A DNA stretch of 64,000 nucleotides from Acinetobacter sp. Marseille-Q1618. GTDB lineage: Bacteria; Pseudomonadota; Gammaproteobacteria; Pseudomonadales; Moraxellaceae. Within the stretch, counting starts at the first letter, position 1; each line of letters opens with the position of its first letter. Below, piece after piece: positions 1-8,962 of this stretch. Below the pieces are notes generated by a model. It saw only the letters and a program-made list of their open reading frames with translations. It ran no database searches and was not told the origin of the DNA. The position numbers were made by a program, and so were the translations under genes. Location: the NCBI RefSeq assembly GCF_902809855.1, contig NZ_CADDWJ010000002.1:1302001-1366000 (forward strand). Reading direction: 5' to 3'.

Positions 1-1
1 T

Positions 2-1300
2 TTCCATGGCTGTGGTTTAGGGCAAAACTTAGATTTGGTCACAGCACGTGCGGTCGTGGTGACACGTTTATGCTCTTTGGCACGTGGTTATTCGGGTGTG
101 TCATTGGCATTGTTAGAACGTCTGGTATGGATGCTAAATGAAAATATCACTCCTGTGATTCCATCAGAAGGCTCAGTCGGCGCAAGTGGAGATCTGACCC
201 CATTGTCCTATATCGCTGGGGCTTTAGTGGGAGAGCGTGATGTTTATTTGCACTCACAACAGCGTATTGTCCCGATTCACGAAGTCTATGCAGATTATCA
301 GATGGATGCTTTGGTGCTACGTCCCAAAGAAGGTCTGGCACTGATGAACGGTACTGCGGTAATGACCGCAATTGCTTGCCTAAACTATAAAAAAGCTGAG
401 CAAATTTCTTTAACTAGTAGCTTGGTAACCGCACTGAATGTTTTGGCTTTAGAAGGTAACCCAAGCCATTTTGATGAAGTGCTATTTGCACAAAAGCCAC
501 ATCAAGGACAACAACATATTGCTTCACAATTACGCAGTTGGTTAAACAGTGAAGTACAAACAGCACACCAAAGCCCACGTTTGCAAGATCGTTATTCATT
601 ACGTTGTGCACCACATATTATTGGGATTTTTGAGGATTCTAAACTGTGGTTACGTCAGTTTATTGAAAATGAACTGAACTCAAGCAATGATAATCCATTG
701 ATTGATCCAGTGAACTTGCGTGTTTTACATGGCGGGCATTTTTATGGTGGACATATTGCCCAAGCGATGGACAGTTTAAAAATCATGATTGCCAACATTG
801 CTGACTTGATGGATCGACAGCTTGCTCAATTGGTCGATCATAAGATGAATCATGGTTTACCACGGAATTTAACGGGCTCAAGTCTTGAGCGTTTACCACT
901 TAATCATGGCTTTAAAGCGGTACAAATCGGGGTGTCCGCTTGGACAGCAGAAGCTTTAAAACAAACACTCGCAGCTTCAATTTTTTCACGTTCTACCGAA
1001 TGTCATAATCAAGACAAAGTCAGTATGGGGACGATTGCAGCACGTGATGCCAGTCGTGTGATTTTATTAACTGAGCAAGTGATGGCAGCACTTTGTTGTG
1101 CCGCAGTACAAGCCATTCAACTTAAAGGCTTATCTGAAGAATTAGGCGACGTTTTAACGCAGTTCCAACATTGGGTGCTTGAAAGCTTCACTTTTGTAGA
1201 GGAAGATCGTCCTTTACAACAGGACTTACAACGTTTGGTGAATCGTTTTGAGCAATTTGATTTGTTAAAGGCCGATGATCAACAGTTGAAATGGAGTTAA
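2..1300 (+). CDS. Aromatic amino acid/histidine ammonia-lyase family protein (5' end missing)
   Basis: This is an MIO-dependent ammonia-lyase of the HAL/PAL/TAL family, which removes ammonia from an aromatic amino acid to give a cinnamate-type acid. The frame is open to base 2, so the gene starts outside the window. The ASG triad that cyclises to the MIO group is encoded at 182-190 within GSVGASGDLTPL. Further family motifs are visible: LMNGT, DRYSLRCAPH and NSSNDNPL. The first two visible residues, Phe-His just before GCGLG, fall at the substrate-selectivity pair (Ser-His in HAL, His-Leu in bacterial TAL, Phe-Leu in PAL). The likely role is supply or tailoring of the aryl starter, but the substrate is unknown. 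The thioesterase gene follows three bases after the stop. Confidence 0.93.
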   Translation, partial: FHGCGLGQNLDLVTARAVVVTRLCSLARGYSGVSLALLERLVWMLNENITPVIPSEGSVGASGDLTPLSYIAGALVGERDVYLHSQQRIVPIHEVYADYQMDALVLRPKEGLALMNGTAVMTAIACLNYKKAEQISLTSSLVTALNVLALEGNPSHFDEVLFAQKPHQGQQHIASQLRSWLNSEVQTAHQSPRLQDRYSLRCAPHIIGIFEDSKLWLRQFIENELNSSNDNPLIDPVNLRVLHGGHFYGGHIAQAMDSLKIMIANIADLMDRQLAQLVDHKMNHGLPRNLTGSSLERLPLNHGFKAVQIGVSAWTAEALKQTLAASIFSRSTECHNQDKVSMGTIAARDASRVILLTEQVMAALCCAAVQAIQLKGLSEELGDVLTQFQHWVLESFTFVEEDRPLQQDLQRLVNRFEQFDLLKADDQQLKWS

Positions 1301-1303
1301 GTT

Positions 1304-1723
1304 ATGCATGCTGATGTGATTATTGAGATTCCATTTCATGATGTGGATACCATGAATATTGTTTGGCACGGACATTACATCAAATATTTTGAAATTGCGC
1401 GTTGTAAATTACTAGATGAGTTTCAATACAACTATGTGCAAATGAAAGCATCAGGTTATGCGTGGCCAGTGATTGAAAGTTATGTACGTTATGTACAAGG
1501 CATCGAGTTTCAACAAAAAATACGGGTACGTGCCATTTTAAAAGAATGGGAAAATCGTTTGAAAATCGAGTATCAAATTTTCGATGCTGATTCAGGTAAG
1601 CGTTTAACCAAAGGCTTTACTTCACAAGTTGCAGTTCATATTGAAACGCGAGAAATGTGTTTTCAATCACCGCCTGTTTTGTTTGAGCGTTTAAATGCAT
1701 GGTCGGCTTTTCAGCCTGCTTAG
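1304..1723 (+). CDS. 4-hydroxybenzoyl-CoA-type (hotdog) thioesterase of the APE cluster
   Basis: A 139-residue single hotdog-fold protein of the 4HBT/YbgC family, which hydrolyses acyl-CoA or acyl-ACP thioesters. The N-terminal FHDVDTMNIVWHGHY block (about residues 11-25) carries the conserved Asp and the Asn/His pattern of the active-site loop. The ATG follows the lyase stop by three bases and uses a GGAGTT ribosome site inside the lyase gene. Aryl-polyene clusters regularly carry one such enzyme; it may release the finished chain or proofread stalled carrier proteins. Which thioester it cleaves cannot be read from sequence. Confidence 0.88.
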   Translation: MHADVIIEIPFHDVDTMNIVWHGHYIKYFEIARCKLLDEFQYNYVQMKASGYAWPVIESYVRYVQGIEFQQKIRVRAILKEWENRLKIEYQIFDADSGKRLTKGFTSQVAVHIETREMCFQSPPVLFERLNAWSAFQPA

Positions 1724-1745
1724 CTTGAGTGGAGAGAAATTTTTT

Positions 1746-2411
1746 ATGCAAAATATCAGAATTCAATCTCAAGCATTTTCTATATGGAAGTTCTTGCTGA
1801 GCTGTGTATGTACTGCGATTGTTTGCATGACATTTTCAACCGTAAGTTTTGCACAGGATACGCAAGTCGGTCAGATTTTTAAGCAATTGTCAGCTACCCC
1901 GACAGTACGTGCACATTTCCAACAACAAAAGAAACTTGCATCTTTAAATAAAACCTTTGTTTCCAATGGAACGGTTTTATTTTCTAAACAAAATGGGGTC
2001 TTGTGGCAAATTCAAAGTCCAGTACAAGCCAGTTTGATTGTGACACCGAAAAAATTAGTACAAAAAACTCAGCGGACCTTTAGCCAAATTGAAATTGATA
2101 AATCACCCTATGGTTCAGTAGCGACCATGTTTTTACAGCTTATGTCAGGCAATGAAGCAGCATTGGCGAAAAACTTTAATGTGGTTTCTGCAAATTACTC
2201 ACCAACACAGTGGAATGTGACGCTTACGCCAAAGAGTAGTTTATTTAAAAAATTATTTGTGCGTGTCGATGCGCAAGGGCAGCGTTTTGTTGATCGTATT
2301 GTGATTACTGAAAAAGCCAATAATGCAACCAGTATTCAATTTAGTCAGCATACGACTCAACCTGTTCAAATGATGGCGAGTGAAGATGCACTTTTCAAGT
2401 TGGCAAAATAA
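1746..2411 (+). CDS. LolA-like outer-membrane lipoprotein carrier protein
   Basis: A 221-residue exported protein. It has a charged N-terminus, a hydrophobic segment at about residues 15-33 and a likely signal-peptidase site near FAQD. The mature part shows the LolA pattern: an early alpha-helix with RAHFQQQK, then beta strands with GTVLFSKQNGVLWQI. The start at 1746 is chosen over upstream in-frame codons because GGAGAG lies just before it and because it begins the signal peptide. In aryl-polyene clusters this protein is thought to help carry the product or a lipoprotein across the periplasm, acting beside the MMPL exporter whose gene overlaps its end. Confidence 0.87.
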   Translation: MQNIRIQSQAFSIWKFLLSCVCTAIVCMTFSTVSFAQDTQVGQIFKQLSATPTVRAHFQQQKKLASLNKTFVSNGTVLFSKQNGVLWQIQSPVQASLIVTPKKLVQKTQRTFSQIEIDKSPYGSVATMFLQLMSGNEAALAKNFNVVSANYSPTQWNVTLTPKSSLFKKLFVRVDAQGQRFVDRIVITEKANNATSIQFSQHTTQPVQMMASEDALFKLAK

Positions 2412-4710
2412 ATTTACCGCGCTTTGGGTTGCTGTATTATTGATCGTGGTAACCAGTTTAGCTTATGCATGGTTGCAACGTGATATTCATATTCAAACCA
2501 ATATCTTTGCTTTATTGCCAGAGGAAAAACAAGATCAGGCTTCCGAAAAAACACAAAAATATGTCAGCGAACAACTGAATAATAAAGTTTTTTTGGTGAT
2601 TGATGCACCCAATGATCAAGTGATGCAACAAGCAACGGATTTGCTCAAGCAGCGTGTGGCTGAAACACAATTATGGCAACCTTTAAAGCCGCAGTTAGAC
2701 ACAGAAAAATTTGCACAAACCTTATATCAGCATCATGCAGGCTTGATCAGTGCTGACGATATTGCATTGTTAAAACAACAAGATTATGCCAGTTTAACTG
2801 AGCAAGCCTTGTTGCAAATCATGAGTCCTGGTATGCCGATCAGCGCTGATTTGTTGCAAAAAGACCCTTTGTTGTTATTTCCTCGTTTTGCCATGAATTT
2901 GTCAAATCAGAAAACTGATCAAACGATTGAGATGGAACAGGGCTTTGCAACCATTCATGATGAAAAAGGCAATTCTCGTTTTTTTAATTTAGAGCTGACG
3001 CAAAGTCCTTATAATATTGATTATCAAGAAAATACAACGGCTTGGATGCAACAGTTCGATGCTGAGTTAAATAAAATCGGAGCAAAGAGTCATTGGACAG
3101 GCACACTCTTATTTTCAAGTTTTGGAACCCAATCGGCTGAAAAAGAAATTTCCACGATTGGTCTGGGTTCAAGTCTCGGTGTGTTGTTGTTGGTTTGGTT
3201 TGGTTTTCGGTCTTTGCGTCCGATGTTGACTGAGTTTGTCGCGGTCAGTAGTGGATGTTTGCTGGCATTTGCAGTCACACATGGGTTATTTGGTGAAATT
3301 CATCTGATGACGTTGGTTTTTGGCGCAAGTTTGGTCGGGGTATGTGTCGATTTCTCTTTTTATTTTATGGCGTTGCAGTCGCAACATCCTAAAGTAAACG
3401 GTTTTAAGGTACTTAAACCTGTATTGCCCAGTTTATTCATGGGCTTGATGACGACTTTAGTTGCCTACGTGTTTTTAACATTTACTCCATTTCCAGGCTT
3501 TAAACAAATTGCGGTATTCTCAATCGTGGGGTTAAGTGCGGCGTGGCTGACCAGTATTTTATTACTTCCTCGTTTGAAGGCACTGAATGCACAACCAGCG
3601 ATTAACACTTTGGGTTTTATTGGGCGTATACGTGACTATGTGCTCAGTCATAATCGATTACGTTTTGGCATGATTGCAGTGATTGCGGTAGTGTCGAGCA
3701 GCAGTCTTTATTTTTTGAAAGCCAATGATGACATTCGTAATTTACAAAGTATGGATCAAAAGCTGAAACAAGAAGATCACTATGTCCGTGAGCGTTTTGG
3801 GCAACAGCAAAGTAGTGATTATTTTGTGATTCGTGCCAAAAATCAGACTGAACTTGAACAGCTTGAGCAAGGATTGTTAACAAAATTAAAGCAGTTGCAA
3901 CAGCAAGGACAGTTGAAAAGTGTGCAAGCCATTGGACAATCTGTCCCTTCTTTGGCAATACAACACGCCAATATTCAGCTTTTACAACAGATTCCAAAAA
4001 GTGAATTGGTGAACTATGCCAAAGCCATGCAGCTCAATGTACAAGATGTAGTACGTTGGCAGCAGCAACTGGCACAACAGCCATTATTAAGTTTATCCGC
4101 TTTTACGCAACATCCCTTGGCATTTTTACAAGTAAATGATCATGAACGTTTGGTGATGGTGCAAGGTGTACAGCAGGCACAAGCATTCACACAATTACAA
4201 ACAGCGCAAATTCAATTTTTACAACCTGTGAGTAGTTTATCTGCATTATTTCATGAGCATCGTATTCAAGCGCAGTATCTACTACTTTATGCTTTGATTG
4301 CATTGCTGATCGGTTTAGGCGTGATCTATGGCATGAAAGCGATTATTGCGTTGATATTACCTGTGAGTTTGGCGTTGTTGAGTACTTTCGCTGTACAGGC
4401 ATGGCTGGGTGTAGAAATTAATTTATTCAGCATCATGGGGACATTTTTGATTATTGGGATTGGGGTAGATTATGCGATTTTCTATCGACATGGGCATGAT
4501 CATCCACAAGTTGTTGGAATGGCGTTATTTTTATGTATGATGTCAACTTTACTTGGTTTTGGTTTATTGTCTTTTAGTCATACCTATGCCATTCATTGTT
4601 TTGGTTTAACTGTTTTATTTGGCGTTATATTTTCATTTATCTACGCTACAATTTTTACTAAAGCAGATAATAAACATCGTATTATTTTACAGAATCAGCA
4701 AGATAGCTGA
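2386..4710 (+). CDS. MMPL/RND-type exporter of the APE cluster
   Basis: A protein of about 774 residues with the RND/MMPL layout: one N-terminal membrane helix (residues 7-27), a periplasmic domain of about 210 residues, a block of membrane helices (about 235-380), another helix near 410, a second periplasmic domain rich in Gln, and a final block of helices (about 630-755). It should export the aryl-polyene lipid or an intermediate from the inner membrane using the proton gradient. The start overlaps the lolA-like gene. ATG at 2386 is preferred for its GCGAG ribosome site; GTG at 2380 is possible. Confidence 0.9.
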   Translation: MHFSSWQNKFTALWVAVLLIVVTSLAYAWLQRDIHIQTNIFALLPEEKQDQASEKTQKYVSEQLNNKVFLVIDAPNDQVMQQATDLLKQRVAETQLWQPLKPQLDTEKFAQTLYQHHAGLISADDIALLKQQDYASLTEQALLQIMSPGMPISADLLQKDPLLLFPRFAMNLSNQKTDQTIEMEQGFATIHDEKGNSRFFNLELTQSPYNIDYQENTTAWMQQFDAELNKIGAKSHWTGTLLFSSFGTQSAEKEISTIGLGSSLGVLLLVWFGFRSLRPMLTEFVAVSSGCLLAFAVTHGLFGEIHLMTLVFGASLVGVCVDFSFYFMALQSQHPKVNGFKVLKPVLPSLFMGLMTTLVAYVFLTFTPFPGFKQIAVFSIVGLSAAWLTSILLLPRLKALNAQPAINTLGFIGRIRDYVLSHNRLRFGMIAVIAVVSSSSLYFLKANDDIRNLQSMDQKLKQEDHYVRERFGQQQSSDYFVIRAKNQTELEQLEQGLLTKLKQLQQQGQLKSVQAIGQSVPSLAIQHANIQLLQQIPKSELVNYAKAMQLNVQDVVRWQQQLAQQPLLSLSAFTQHPLAFLQVNDHERLVMVQGVQQAQAFTQLQTAQIQFLQPVSSLSALFHEHRIQAQYLLLYALIALLIGLGVIYGMKAIIALILPVSLALLSTFAVQAWLGVEINLFSIMGTFLIIGIGVDYAIFYRHGHDHPQVVGMALFLCMMSTLLGFGLLSFSHTYAIHCFGLTVLFGVIFSFIYATIFTKADNKHRIILQNQQDS

Positions 4711-4724
4711 GATTGGGGGACATG

Positions 4725-6023
4725 ATGAATTCAATTCAGCAAACAGATGTATTAATTATAGGGGCAGGACCTTCGGGCAGTTCAGCAGCCGCATTATTAA
4801 GAAAAAAAGGCTATGCGGTTACGATTATTGAGAAACAGTATTTCCCACGTTTTTCGATAGGCGAATCTTTACTTCCACAGTCGATGGTATTTTTAGAGGA
4901 AGCCGGTTTATTAGATACCATTAAAAATCATGTTGAAGAACGTGCATTTCAATTTAAAAATGGAGCAGCTTTTTTAAAAGGTCAGCAACGCAGTTTCTAT
5001 GATTTTACTGAAAAGTTTAGCGAAGGACCTGGCACGACATGGCAAGTGCGACGTGCGGATTTTGATCATTTGTTGGCACAGCAAGCTGAGCAACTTGGTA
5101 CGGAAATTCGTTTTGGGCATGAAGTCGTGGCAGTAGATGTAGCGTCTAAACATCCTATTTTAACAGTTAAAAATGAACAGGCTGAACAATATCAAATTCA
5201 AGCTAAATTTTTATTAGATGCCAGTGGCTTTGGACGCATTTTACCGAAATTTTTAGACCTTGAAAGTCCGTCAGATTTTCCTGTACGTCGTGCTATTTTT
5301 ACCCATATTGAAGATGGGATTTTGAATGATCCTGATTTTGATCGTGAAAAGATTTTAATTACCGTACATGAAAAAGACCCACGTGCATGGTATTGGTTGA
5401 TTCCTTTTGCAGATGGGCGTGCATCATTTGGTGTGGTGGGAGAGCAAGATTTCTTTGACCGCTATCAATTTGATGATGCTAGTCCTGAAACATTGCAGGC
5501 GACATTTACCCGTATTTTAGCGGACGATACTGCTTTGTCATATGTCCTTCGTAATAAGAAGTTTGATACACCAGTGCGGACTTTGGTGGGGTACTCTGCT
5601 GATGTTAAACATTTAGCTGCAGAAAACTATGCATTACTCGGTAATGCAGGCGAGTTTTTAGATCCTGTATTTTCTTCGGGTGTAACCATTGCCTTAAAAT
5701 CTTCGAGTTTAGCCGTACCTTTGGTGGAGCGTGTTATTCAAGGTGGACAGGTAGACTGGATGCAAGAATATGAAAAACCATTACGTAAAGGGATTCAAGT
5801 ATTTCGTGCTTATGTAGAGGCATGGTATGACGGTGAGTTTCAAGATGTGGTTTTTTCAAAAAATCAGAATGATAAAATTCGTCGTATGATTGCATCGTTA
5901 CTTGCAGGTTATGCGTGGGATGATAAAAATCCAATTCATAAAAATGCCAAACAGCGCTTAAGTACGTTGGCGGAATACTGTCGAGAAGGGCAATCACAAG
6001 TGGCTATGGCTGGGATTGAATAA
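4725..6023 (+). CDS. FAD-dependent oxidoreductase, phenolic flavin-halogenase-like
   Basis: A 432-residue flavoprotein of the tryptophan-halogenase/geranylgeranyl-reductase superfamily. It shows the dinucleotide motif GAGPSG (13-18), IGESLLP (45-51), a Lys in FKNG (residue 78, where halogenases hold the catalytic Lys), a WYWLIP stretch fitting the WxWxIP halogenase signature, and GEFLDPVFSSGV near the flavin, as in phenol/pyrrole halogenases. Such enzymes are routine in aryl-polyene clusters, and xanthomonadins are brominated, but halogenation here is not shown. The start is chosen at 4725 because GGGGGA at 4715-4720 is well spaced from it; ATG at 4722 is the alternative. Confidence 0.85.
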   Translation: MNSIQQTDVLIIGAGPSGSSAAALLRKKGYAVTIIEKQYFPRFSIGESLLPQSMVFLEEAGLLDTIKNHVEERAFQFKNGAAFLKGQQRSFYDFTEKFSEGPGTTWQVRRADFDHLLAQQAEQLGTEIRFGHEVVAVDVASKHPILTVKNEQAEQYQIQAKFLLDASGFGRILPKFLDLESPSDFPVRRAIFTHIEDGILNDPDFDREKILITVHEKDPRAWYWLIPFADGRASFGVVGEQDFFDRYQFDDASPETLQATFTRILADDTALSYVLRNKKFDTPVRTLVGYSADVKHLAAENYALLGNAGEFLDPVFSSGVTIALKSSSLAVPLVERVIQGGQVDWMQEYEKPLRKGIQVFRAYVEAWYDGEFQDVVFSKNQNDKIRRMIASLLAGYAWDDKNPIHKNAKQRLSTLAEYCREGQSQVAMAGIE

Positions 6024-6577
6024 TGCCGAATACGTGGAAGAAGTGTGCTTTAACTTTGTTGATGCTCATACCATTGAGTGCTTGTCAGCAGCTTTTGCCT
6101 AAAGCGCAAGGTTTAGCCACTGCGCAATGGACTGCACAACATTATCAACGTCAAGACCAAGTTGAAGTCCAGTGGAAAGAGCATAGTTTTAGTTTTTTAC
6201 TCTACCAAGAGCAAAAAGGTAAACACTTGGATTTTTTAGCGCTGAGTTTGACTGGACAGCAGTTGTTTAAATTGCATTTTGATGGTCAAAAAGTCACTGT
6301 AGCGCAACGCATTGATGCGATGAAGTTGTTGCCTTTTGAGTTTGTCGTTCGTGATATTTTATTTGCAACTTATCCACAGTTTATTGAACAGCCACCTGAA
6401 CATGTTCAAGTAAATAAGCTTAAAACAAGTAATGGCTTTGCTCAGGAAATTGAAATCAATCAACAAAAAGTATTAAATATTCGCCATACAACAGCGCAGA
6501 CTGATTTGGAAAATTTGCAAGTACCTTATCAAATGGTGTTTAGCGAAGTAGTCAATACTTTAGAAAATAATGAGTAA
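6023..6577 (+). CDS. DUF3261 family lipoprotein of the APE cluster
   Basis: A 184-residue lipoprotein. The signal peptide ends in a clear lipobox, LSAC, with the acylated Cys at residue 21. The mature protein is beta-rich and soluble with no catalytic motif I recognise. The start codon overlaps the stop of the flavoprotein gene by one base (TAATG), so translation is probably coupled. DUF3261 lipoproteins accompany the LolA-like and MMPL genes in aryl-polyene clusters and are taken to act in outer-membrane delivery; the exact role is unknown. Confidence 0.85.
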   Translation: MPNTWKKCALTLLMLIPLSACQQLLPKAQGLATAQWTAQHYQRQDQVEVQWKEHSFSFLLYQEQKGKHLDFLALSLTGQQLFKLHFDGQKVTVAQRIDAMKLLPFEFVVRDILFATYPQFIEQPPEHVQVNKLKTSNGFAQEIEINQQKVLNIRHTTAQTDLENLQVPYQMVFSEVVNTLENNE

Positions 6578-7784
6578 AATCCGAATGTCTGAACAGATAG
6601 ATGCTAAATATCCTGCAGTGGGAATTCAACTCAGCATTGGTTTGTCTGCTTTGGGTGCGGATGCGCTACAGATGCAACAAGCATTGACCCAAACGGAGAA
6701 TACACTGAGTTTAAGCGCAGACTTTATTCTAGATAAAAAAGTTTGGGTTGGTGCATGTCCAGTGGCTTTAATTGAATCTGTGCCAGAAAGTTTAAAACCG
6801 ATTGAAACTCGAAACTTACGTTTTACTTTAACTGCTTTGCAAGCTATCGAAGCTGAGCTACGTTCATATACTGCCCAATTTGACCCTAAACGTTTAGCAA
6901 TTATCATTGGAACCTCAACGTCAGGGATTGCGGACAATGAGCCTATCCTACAACGTCATTTTCAAGGGGATCAAACAGTTCAAGTCCTGCAAAAAAAACA
7001 GGAAATGGGTAGTTTAGCCAAAGCCTTACAACAATATTTGGCTTGGGAAGGTGTGGCGTATACCATTTCGACGGCGTGTTCTTCGAGTGCCAAAGCTTTT
7101 GTAGCAGGACAACGTTTGATCAATGCGGGACTGGCTGATGCGGTTTTAGTTGGTGGTGTCGATACCTTATGTAAACTCACCTTAAATGGCTTTGATAGCT
7201 TAGAAAGTTTGTCCAATGGTATTTGTCAGCCATGTGGACAACACCGAGATGGTATTAATATTGGTGAAGCGGCTGTTTTATTTTTGTTGAGTAAAGAAAC
7301 TGCACCTGTCATGTTGATGTCAGCAGGTGAGTCGATGGATGCTTGGCATATTTCAGCGCCACATCCTGAGGGGCTTGGTGCCGCCAAAGCCATGCAAACC
7401 GCATTAGAGATGGCAAATATCCAAGCACAAGAGATTGGTTATTTAAATTTGCACGGCACCGCAACCCCACAAAATGATGCAATGGAAATTAAAGCGGTAC
7501 AGCAAGTATTTCAAGATTACCTTGTGCCACTGAGCAGTACCAAACATAAAACGGGGCATTGCTTAGGTGCAGCAGGGGCGATTGAAGCACTGATTTGTAC
7601 ACAGGTATTACAAGACCAAACATGGTTACCGTTACATCAATCTACTATTTTTGATGTTGAGATGGATGAGCAAAATTTTGTAGAAAATGCAAAATTACCT
7701 CATAAAATAAGCTATGTTATGTCGAATTCTTTTGCTTTTGGGGGAAGTAATATCAGCTTAATCTTTGGAACAAAATTGTCATGA
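6570..7784 (+). CDS. Beta-ketoacyl-ACP synthase (KAS I/II type) of the APE cluster
   Basis: A 404-residue condensing enzyme that elongates acyl-ACP with malonyl-ACP. The complete Cys-His-His triad is visible: C170 in STACSSS, H295 in LHGTAT and H330 in KHKTGH. It is therefore a competent ketosynthase and not a chain-length factor, which would lack the Cys. The first 70 residues are less FabF-like than in the other ketosynthase of this cluster. The gene overlaps the DUF3261 gene by eight bases and the dehydratase gene by four. Comparable clusters hold a heterodimeric KS/chain-length factor plus a separate ketosynthase; this may be the separate one. Confidence 0.9.
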   Translation: MSKIRMSEQIDAKYPAVGIQLSIGLSALGADALQMQQALTQTENTLSLSADFILDKKVWVGACPVALIESVPESLKPIETRNLRFTLTALQAIEAELRSYTAQFDPKRLAIIIGTSTSGIADNEPILQRHFQGDQTVQVLQKKQEMGSLAKALQQYLAWEGVAYTISTACSSSAKAFVAGQRLINAGLADAVLVGGVDTLCKLTLNGFDSLESLSNGICQPCGQHRDGINIGEAAVLFLLSKETAPVMLMSAGESMDAWHISAPHPEGLGAAKAMQTALEMANIQAQEIGYLNLHGTATPQNDAMEIKAVQQVFQDYLVPLSSTKHKTGHCLGAAGAIEALICTQVLQDQTWLPLHQSTIFDVEMDEQNFVENAKLPHKISYVMSNSFAFGGSNISLIFGTKLS

Positions 7785-8203
7785 ATACATTACCAAGTTT
7801 AGATGCAATAGATTTTATTCCCCATCAAAAACCGATGGTGTTTATTGATGATTTGGTGGAGATTGGGGAAAATTATGCTGTAGCACAGTTAAGCATTCGC
7901 CCTGAACTCATGTTTTGTGAAGCACAAGGTTTACCGACATGGTCAAGCATTGAGTTAATGGCACAAACCATCAGTGCTTATGCAGGTTCGCAAGGTCAAA
8001 AGTTAGGACAAACACCCAAAATAGGATTTCTTTTAGGTACACGAAAATTACATTTACCTGTGCCATTTTTTGCAATCGGCGAGATCGTGACAATCCGAGC
8101 AGAACGACAATATTTGCATGAAGGATTGGGACAATTTGCCTGTGAAATTTCTTATCAAGGCCATACAATCAGCGCTATATTGAGTGTATATGAACCTGAA
8201 TAA
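7781..8203 (+). CDS. ApeP-like 3-hydroxyacyl-ACP dehydratase (hotdog)
   Basis: A 140-residue FabA/FabZ-type hotdog protein that dehydrates 3-hydroxyacyl-ACP to the trans-enoyl form, giving one double bond of the polyene per cycle. The catalytic His is H15 in FIPHQKPMVFIDD, and the second motif is SIELMAQTISAYAG (about residues 55-68). It overlaps the ketosynthase gene by four bases (ATGA). In characterised aryl-polyene systems two small dehydratases (ApeI and ApeP) form a heterodimer; the partner is not in the window and should lie upstream. Confidence 0.9.
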   Translation: MNTLPSLDAIDFIPHQKPMVFIDDLVEIGENYAVAQLSIRPELMFCEAQGLPTWSSIELMAQTISAYAGSQGQKLGQTPKIGFLLGTRKLHLPVPFFAIGEIVTIRAERQYLHEGLGQFACEISYQGHTISAILSVYEPE

Positions 8204-8230
8204 CAACAGTAAAATTTAAAAGATTAGGAT

Positions 8231-8962
8231 ATGCGTGTGACAAGACGAATTTTAGTAACGGGGTCAAGCCGAGGTATTGGAAAAGCCATTGCATTACAAC
8301 TCGCACAAGCAGGCTTTGATGTAACAGTACATGCACGTGCTAGAAAAGCAGAAGCGGAACAAGTGGTTGCTGAAATTCAAACAATGGGACGTAACAGTCA
8401 TGCAATTTTATTTGATGTGACTGAGCGCGCTCAAGTTCAACAATTATTAGAACAAGACATTGCTGAACATGGTGCATTTTATGGTGTGGTACTGAATGCT
8501 GGACTTACGCATGATGGTGCTTTTCCTGCATTGACCGACAATGATTGGGATGAAGTGATTTCGACTTCATTAGATGGTTTTTATAATGTATTAAAGCCTT
8601 TAGTGATGCCAATGATTCGTTTGAAAAAAGGCGGACGCATCGTGACCATGTCTTCTGTTTCCGGGGTTATGGGGAATCGTGGACAAGTGAATTATAGTGC
8701 AGCTAAAGCTGGATTGATGGGTGCAACTAAAGCATTAGCTCTGGAATTGGCAAAACGTAAAATTACCGTGAACTGTGTAGCACCCGGTTTAATTGAAACA
8801 GAAATGGTTAGTGACGAAGTCCAAGAACATGCTTTGAAAATGATCCCAATGCAACGTATGGGACAGGTAGATGAAGTTGCTAAGGTCGTGAAATTCTTAT
8901 GTAGTGACGATGCTAGTTATATCACACGCCAAGTCATTTCTGTCAATGGAGGCTTGATCTGA
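8231..8962 (+). CDS. FabG-like 3-ketoacyl-ACP reductase (ApeQ-like)
   Basis: A 243-residue short-chain dehydrogenase/reductase that reduces the 3-keto group after each condensation using NADPH. Visible motifs are TGSSRGIG (10-17) for the cofactor, NAG near residue 89, and the catalytic Ser142/Ser143 region, Tyr155 and Lys159 in NYSAAK. The length is that of FabG. The ATG follows an AGGAT ribosome site, and its stop overlaps the start of the next ketosynthase gene. It works in the same cycle as the neighbouring dehydratase and ketosynthases. Confidence 0.92.
   Translation: MRVTRRILVTGSSRGIGKAIALQLAQAGFDVTVHARARKAEAEQVVAEIQTMGRNSHAILFDVTERAQVQQLLEQDIAEHGAFYGVVLNAGLTHDGAFPALTDNDWDEVISTSLDGFYNVLKPLVMPMIRLKKGGRIVTMSSVSGVMGNRGQVNYSAAKAGLMGATKALALELAKRKITVNCVAPGLIETEMVSDEVQEHALKMIPMQRMGQVDEVAKVVKFLCSDDASYITRQVISVNGGLI

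Noticed and set aside
3644..3997. A 117-codon minus-strand reading within the MMPL exporter gene
   Set aside because: The exporter is intact and typical over this stretch, so the reading is a shadow.
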